From: Centrapalus pauciflorus
Lineage: Eukaryota > Streptophyta > Magnoliopsida > Asterales > Asteraceae
DNA: 64,000 bases
Assembly (NCBI GenBank): GCA_020465985.1
Contig: JAANYP010009678.1
Location: forward strand, 1-64,000
Direction: 5' to 3'
Shown here in pieces: positions 58,101 through 64,000 of this stretch. Made by a program: the position numbers and the translations under genes. The notes under the pieces are model-generated. The model saw only the letters and a list, made by a program, of their open reading frames with translations, searched no databases and was not told where the DNA came from. Position 1 is the first letter of the stretch. Each line of letters starts with the position of its first letter.

Positions 58101-59200
58101 CAATTCTCGCAAATGCATCGCATGGTCAGATTCAGACTTAGAGTAAATCAAAATATCATCAATAAAGACTATTACTGATTTGTCCAGCATTGGTCTACAT
58201 ACTCTATTCATGAGGTCCATAAATGCGGCCGGGGCATTTGTGAGACCGAACGGCATTACTAGGAATTCAAAATGGCTATAACGAGTACGAAATGCAGTTT
58301 TCGGTACGTCAGATTCAAATACCTTGAGTTGATGATATCCAGATCGTAGATCAATCTTCGAAAAATAGCTAGCCCCTTGCAGTTGATCAAACAAGTCGTC
58401 AATTCTAGGTAGAGGATATCGGTTCTTAATAGTTACTTTATTTAGCTCCCGATAATCGATACACATGCGAAAGGTACCATCCTTCTTCTTAACAAAAAGA
58501 ACCGGAGCACCCTAAGGAGAAGTACTCGGACGAATAAACCCTTTTTCCAATAATTCCTGCAACTGGCTCATCATTTCCTTCATTTCATTCGGAGCAAGAC
58601 GATAAGGAGCTTTTGCGATAGGAGCTGCACCCGGTACAAGGTCAATGTGGAATTCGATTTGACGATCTGGTGGCAATCCAGAGATGTCATCTGGGAATAC
58701 ATCAGGGAATTTCCGAACTACAGGTACTTCAGACACGGTCTTTTTAACTTCTTTAGCATCTATGGCATATGCTAAATAGGCGGAACAACCTTTGGTTAGG
58801 CATTTTCGGGCTTTTATTACAGAAATGAGACCTAAATCTCGAGTTTTTCTATCGCCATAAACATAACGTTCACTTCCTTCGGGGGTTCTAATTCTAATTA
58901 TCCTTTTGGCACAAAGGATTTCAGCATTGCTCTTCATGAGCCAGTCCATTCCTATAATAACATCGAACTCTCTAATCCACATCGGTATCAGGTCAATGTC
59001 CGAGGAGAGGTCATCAATTACTAGCTTACAGGAACGAAAGACTCTATTCACAGTCACAAAATTCGAGCTAGCAGTTTCTACGTCTAAGGGTGCAGGTAAC
59101 ATTACCGGGGCAAAATCAAACTGTTTAGCAAACTTTTCAGACACATATGACAGATTAGAGCCAGAGTCAAATAGGATTAAGCAGGTATATCATTAACAAG
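55114..59200 (-). pseudogene. Element E pol (PR-RT-RH-IN-chromodomain), heavily decayed
   Basis: Pol homologous to B throughout. Lesions: one-base deletion near 59170-59176, in the protease region (TTAAGCAGG against TTAAGGCAGG); stops at 58512-58514 (Trp in SPWGAP), 58029-58031 (Gln in QVQFLG), 57264-57266 (before the integrase zinc finger) and 57078-57080 (Trp in YWWPG); and a 777-bp solo LTR of family F at 55492-56268, in the segment between integrase core and GPF motif. The last 118 codons (55114-55467) encode GPF and chromodomain. An apparent ORF at 56064-57068 is integrase running into the inserted LTR and is not a designed gene. Confidence 0.9.
55487..56273 (-). mobile_element. Solo LTR of family F in element E, with TSD
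   Basis: LTR 55492-56268 (777 bp, TGATACGAA...CTCCATCA on the plus strand) flanked by CTTAC at 55487-55491 and 56269-56273. Nearly identical to F's LTRs at 18309-19085 and 22942-23719. The intact TSD shows a full F element inserted here and was later reduced by LTR-LTR recombination. Confidence 0.92.
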
Positions 59201-60676
59201 AAACGTACCCATGACGACATCAGCAGTTTCTTTTGCCTCTTCGGCTGTCATCTGAAAGGATCTTGGTTGGTTCCTCGGAGCTGAAGAACCCTTGACTGAT
59301 TGCTGAGGTGAAGATGCAGGCGGAGGAACAAATCGGGGCCGAGTACAATCTTTAGCATGGTGCCCCAAAGTGATGCAGTTACGACAAGCCTCACTGCGCT
59401 TGGGACATTCTGACCTGTCATAACCATTCTGCCTACAGCAGTAGCACTTAACGAATGCAGGGTCACATTTTCCTTCATGAATTTGCTTGCAGCGAGGACA
59501 AGCAGGCTTTGGAGTTGAGGTCACAGCATATGATTTAGCTTTCTTGGAAGACTGCTTATCTCCCTTCTTCGAACTTTCATTCTTCTTTTCCATCCTCTCC
59601 TTCCCAGCTTTCTCAGATTTTTCCTTCTTACTAGATTTAGCAATAAAAGGACATGCTCGCTCAGGATAGATTTCAAGCTCACCTACCCTAGCAATTTCAA
59701 CCGCCTCAATATAACTTCTCGGTCTGTCAGATTTCACAAACTTTTGAATTTCTCTATCCAGACCATCCACAAATAAATCCCTTCGTCTTTCATCAGTATC
59801 GACAGGGTGATCAGATAATAGCGAGAGCCTGGTAAATTCCAGCTCATAATCTGTTACGGACCTTGTTCCTTGCTGAAAGGATAGCAGAGTTTTCTCCATT
59901 TGGCGTTTAACATCCTGGGGGCAGTATTTCTCCTTCAGATGAATTTTAAATTGATCCCAAGTAATGGATTTCTCCATTGCATCAGACATGGGATTTGTAA
60001 TTGACTTCCACCATCGGCCAGCTCCATCCTCTAACATTCCTGTTGCAAACGTAACCTTGTCTTCTTCATTACATTTGGAGAGTTTAAACGCTTTCTCCAC
60101 GTTAGCAACCCAGTCCATAGCTTTTACTGGATCTGATGACCCAGCAAATGTACGAGCTCCACATTTCTTAAAATCAACAAATGTACACTCTTGTCCCACC
60201 TTAACGTGATGGTCAGAGGAATCAGTCTCACTTTCATCAGAGGACACATGCCTATGTTTCCTCTTTCGGTCTTTCTTGGGCTTCTCTAACATCTCTTCCC
60301 TATACTTCAGTTCTAACTCTTGTAACTTAAGTTCTCTCAACCTAAGTTCTTCTTCACGGCGCTTAAAGTCTATTTCACGCTGGTTTTCCTCATCAGGTTG
60401 CATCACAGCTTTGCCCTTGGTAAGCAAGTCTTTAATTTCCTTAAACCGGTCTTCAACCGCCATATCAGTCTGCAATCGATTCCTATCCATCATAAGCTGC
60501 ATTTGCCTACGATTATCCTCATTCAACTTATGAACGAGATCAATTAATTGAGCCTGCTGAGGAGGCACAGGCGTAGCAGTACTGCTTGAGTCATTAGCAG
60601 TATTTTCAGGGTCAGTGCCTAAGTCTTCTACATGAACAGTTGAGGTACCAGCAACAATCGGATTCTTATCAGCCAT
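59177..60676 (-). pseudogene. Element E gag
   Basis: The start is at MADKNP (60674-60676); an upstream in-frame Met at 60730 lies in the leader and is not used by sister copies. Compared with B and C it lacks 15 codons near the N terminus (STVGKAAD... absent), then continues with coiled segment, capsid region and two CCHC knuckles, the first reading CYCCRQNGYDRSEC with His-to-Tyr at the metal ligand (GHD to GYD). The frame is lost at the start of protease by the one-base deletion. Confidence 0.88.
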
Positions 60677-61023
60677 TGGCTGAAAAATATAGAGGAAATA
60701 ACTATTATTTCCAGATTCAAATAAGCACAATTCGTAACATAATGGCTACGTCAGATAATCACATCTAATTACATTATTATGAAAACAGCCAATCAGGCAG
60801 ACACCAAGTCAAGTCAGTATCAAGCAGTCAGTCCTTCTCCCGTCCTATCAGTCATCAATTGCCTATCTTAGGTCAAGTTGTGTGGGTAGTCCTTTACTAA
60901 TTAGGTTACCCTAGGCCTCGGTGACTTGTTCGGGAATTCAGAGTCACATAGTCCATACCATACCAGTAGTTTAAGTATCGGGTGGCCAATCCGATGATCA
61001 AACTGCTGCTCTGATACCAACTT
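60677..61023 (-). other. Element E leader with PBS
   Basis: 347-bp leader; PBS TGGTATCAGAGC at 61008-61019. No gene. Confidence 0.85.
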
Positions 61024-63593
61024 TGTAACACCCGAGTTACCACAAACAGTACACGTCATAATTTCTTTAAGTACATTTCATTAAGTAATAAATATATTGT
61101 CTGATACCACAGGTCCACATACCTGATTCAAAAAGCTACAAGATACTTAATTACAAAATATATATTAAACATATGATGGTGGTCTAATCTAGCTTCTAAA
61201 ATCTTCAATCAGAGTGCGGAAGATTGAACAAGCTACCCGAGACCGCAATAATCAGTACAAAATAGGTATCAGCAATAGGTTCAAAGTCTGCAATCCTCCA
61301 GTATCAAAGTTCACTTAGCTTGGGACGAAATACCTGCTATAACCTTGGCCTTATCAGTTTTTCCTGTAAAGAGAGTTGTCGTGACAGAGTAAGCTAACAT
61401 TGCTTAGTGAGTTAACAGAGTACCATTAGTTACCACACATATATAACATACTATCAGTTCATGTCGGTAAGTCAACACGTCAGAGACGGCAAAGATTTGG
61501 GAGTCAACCCAATCTGTATTCCCATGTGTAAGGCCGAAGCCCTACGGGAAGTGTATGGAAACGAGTCAGATAGGAAAGGAATCTGCAGAATTCCTTCCTG
61601 TGAATGGAGATCTCGCATTCGGTCCGATCAGTTTATGCAGTATGCAGAGACAAATGTATCAACAATCAAGTAAGCAGTAAGCATGATAAGTATTTACAAA
61701 AATGTAAAATTGAACATGCAATCCAAGGCATTTCTGATATCTAGCTTCAATAATGTCAAAAGTAAGTCTCTAGGATACAATAAAGTATTCAAGAAACATG
61801 CAGCAATAACCAAAGTTTCCATACAGTTCAGTAACATTCACCAATAAGTATCGTAACATATGCAAGTAATTAATGAAATCTGTCACTCACAGTAGTCCTT
61901 AGTCAGTTAGTGCTTAACGAATTAAGCCGTCCAATTTACTCTGTCAAATCGGCTGGTTCCTGCAGTTCAGTTTCAAGTCTGGTATATTAATGTCACGTTT
62001 GTAACATGATCTATATAACCCTAGTTATATAATCAGGTTATTGTCATATCTTGTTGTCGAGTCTGTGATAGTTCCTAGCGTCCCAGAGTGAGTCTATTAT
62101 TATCATTGATCAATTAAGCCAACAGAAACTCCCTTAGGTCCATAGGGTATATCCTAGAGTTCTTTTCGAAATCATCAGATAAAATGTTTTCAAGTACAGT
62201 TATGCATATCATAAGGCCGATCAATAACTTAGTCTGATTTAGGAATTATTTTTGGCTTGGAACAAAACCAGATCTGAATAAATTCGAATCTAAATGGACA
62301 GATTCGAATTAAGGGCATAGATTCTAGGATAGATTCGAATTAAAGCATAGATTCGAACTAGGGCATAGATTCTAGGATAGATTCGAATTAAAGCATAGAT
62401 TCGAAGTAGGGCATAGATTCTAGGATAGATTCGAATTAAAGCATAGATTCGAACTAGGGCATAGATTCTAGGATAGATTCGAATTAAAGCATAGATTCGA
62501 ACTAGGGCATAGATTCTAGGACAGATTCGAATTAAAGCATAGATTCGAACTAGGGCATAGATTCTAGGATAGATTCGAATTCAGCTCATTAGATTCTAGG
62601 GTGTCAGATTCGAATTCAGCTCATTAGATTCTAGGGAGTTAGATTCGAACCCAGCTCATTAGATTCTAGGGAGTTAGATTCGAACCCAGCTCATTAGATT
62701 CTAAAGGATTTGTATGCCAAAAGTCATTAATGTAATCAATTTCGAACCTAATCTGAGGATGAATTCGAGTTTGTTCATAATTTCTCTCGAATTTGTTCAT
62801 CTTGTTCATCAATATTCCAGGCCTTTAACTACGAAATTCAACAAAAATAAGGGAGTAATAGTCACTAACCTTTGTCCAAGCTATAGCACTCGATTATAGA
62901 CGTTTTCCAAGCAAAATCAGGTCCTAAACGAGAGCAAATCAGCTTCAAATGAAGAGATTTTGAGCAGATTCGAATTTTGCTCTTCAAAACCGAAACAAAA
63001 AGATAGAAAAAGGGGTCGAATTTACCTCAAATCGGAACCAAATCGAACATGCAATGACAGATTAATGTAGAGCTCGACGATATCTATCCGATGTCGTATA
63101 AATCACGAGAATCCGATAAGCCGTTTAGGAGAAAAGCTAGAGAGAAGTCAGATTGTAGAGAGAGAGAGTTCTAGCTTTTCAAAACCAAGGAAATGAGGTG
63201 GAAGGGCTCTATTTATAGGAAATAGAGAAAAATCAGATTTTCTACTGAGTTTCTGGAATTGACCAACTTTTATTCTTAACAATCTAATTTGCATTTTCAG
63301 ATGCAAATAATAGCAAAGAAGTTCTAGATTTGCTATAATTATCTTTTTAGACTAAATTTTATTCATTTTTGTCCATTTCGCTATTTTCAGTCTTTAATTT
63401 GTCAATTAGCTAAATTTAATTATTAACTTTATTTCAGCTAATTTGGGGCAAGTTTTAATAATTAATTATAACTTAATATAATTAATTATTTAAAATTCAT
63501 GTTTTAGGTTAATTACTAATAATTGGACAAAATTGCTTAATTATCCAAAGTTTGATGCTGTAATTTATATTTAATAAATTACGGGCTGTTACA
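61024..63593 (-). repeat. Element E 5' LTR (2570 bp)
   Basis: TGTAACACCCGAG...GGGCTGTTACA. TATA at about 63209-63219; tandem repeats 62313-62705; satellite-homologous segment about 61700-61895. Subfamily-specific inner end (ACACCCGAG against ACATCCAAG). Confidence 0.93.
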
Positions 63594-64000
63594 ACTTGTA
63601 TGGAAATATCTATTGTTGCTTGTTCCTTGATTACTTAATTGTATACTAGGAACGTATGATAAACAATGCTGAAACTGGACAACTGCTGCTGCATGTTCCT
63701 TGATTACTTGCATTGCTCAGGACCGCTGTGAGTGACAGATTGCATAACTTACATGCATATGTTTCGGTACTTATTGGTGATTGATACTGAATTGTATGGA
63801 AACATCTGATGCTGCTTGTTCCTTGATTACTTAATTGTATGTTAGGAACGTATGATAGACACTGCTAAAACTGGACAACTGCTGCTGCATGTTCCTTGAT
63901 TACTTGCATTGCTCAGGACTGCTGTGAGTGACAGATTGCACTACTTACTTGCATATGTTTCGGTACTTATTTGTGATTGTTACTGACTTGTATGGAAACA
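63594..64000 (-). repeat. Satellite array, reverse orientation, continues off window
   Basis: About two monomers of the same satellite as 37583-42770, but reversed. Monomer variants (CAGCATTGTTTATC, then TTTTAGCAGTG, read on the minus strand) correspond to consecutive positions of the 1552-bp unit at about 40610 and 40415. ACTTG at 63594-63598 is E's TSD. Confidence 0.93.

Larger units (their letters stand above)
52800..63593 (-). mobile_element. Element E: old Tekay-like chromovirus in the satellite, diverged LTR subfamily
   Basis: 5' LTR 61024-63593 (2570 bp), PBS 61008-61019, gag, pol, PPT 55076-55088, and a 3' LTR of which 52800-55075 is here and the remaining 319 bp lies inverted at 37264-37582. 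Its TSD is ACTTG at 63594-63598 and, in reverse, CAAGT at 37583-37587; both flanks are satellite in the same register. Many coding lesions and a solo LTR insertion mark it as the oldest element in the window. Confidence 0.9.

Noticed and set aside
1..64000. Host protein-coding genes, helitrons or DNA transposons
   Set aside because: All long ORFs resolve to Ty3/gypsy gag-pol, and the remaining sequence is accounted for by LTRs, leaders and satellite.

Overview
The window is plant nuclear heterochromatin, probably from a eudicot; I cannot name the species. I see no host gene, rRNA or tRNA. Nearly every base belongs to Ty3/gypsy LTR retrotransposons of the chromovirus lineage or to a tandem satellite. 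The elements have an initiator-Met tRNA primer-binding site (PBS), 5-bp target duplications (TSDs), gag-PR-RT-RH-IN order and either a C-terminal chromodomain or a coding frame that runs into the 3' LTR.

There are three main families. (1) A Tekay/Del-like chromovirus, 'Tk', with LTRs of about 2.4-2.6 kb (TGTAACAGCC...GGATGTTACA), two CCHC knuckles in Gag and a chromodomain. It has five copies: Tk1 (minus, cut by the left window edge), A (plus, truncated), B (minus, complete), C (minus, complete) and E (minus, complete but decayed; a diverged LTR subfamily). (2) A CRM-like chromovirus, D, with 1015-bp LTRs (TGATG...CATCA). (3) A second CRM-like family, F, with 777-bp LTRs, present as one chimeric full-length copy and one solo LTR. 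A solo LTR of an unrelated family (H) separates Tk1 from A.

Layout, left to right: Tk1 (1-6757), solo LTR H (6758-9192), A pol fragment (9193-12016) and A 3' LTR (12055-13292). B then interrupts the A LTR (13293-36117). B's own 3' LTR is interrupted by D (14773-27390), and D's pol by F (18309-23719). The rest of the A LTR follows (36123-37263), then an inverted terminal piece of E's 3' LTR (37264-37582), satellite (37583-42770), C (42771-52799), E (52800-63593) and satellite again to the edge.

Three results stand out. First, the satellite is a regular higher-order repeat: eight monomers of 188 or 196 bp form a 1552-bp unit repeated about 3.3 times. The monomer is recognisably homologous to an internal segment of the Tk LTR, so the satellite appears to have arisen from a retrotransposon LTR. 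Second, the junctions only make sense if the stretch from A to C has been inverted by recombination between two opposed Tk copies. Undoing that inversion restores the TSDs of two elements (ACTTG for E, TAAAA for the element split between A and C), restores E's 3' LTR to full length and keeps the satellite in register. Third, F has near-identical LTRs and a near-perfect TSD, but its gag-PR region is replaced by a mosaic: a D-type LTR, a perfect 136-bp inverted repeat and a reversed protease fragment. This suggests a gag-less template-switch chimera that nevertheless transposed.

The nesting order is satellite, E, X (the element now split between A and C), B, D, F. CRM-like elements beside a higher-order satellite make a centromeric or pericentromeric location plausible but unproven.
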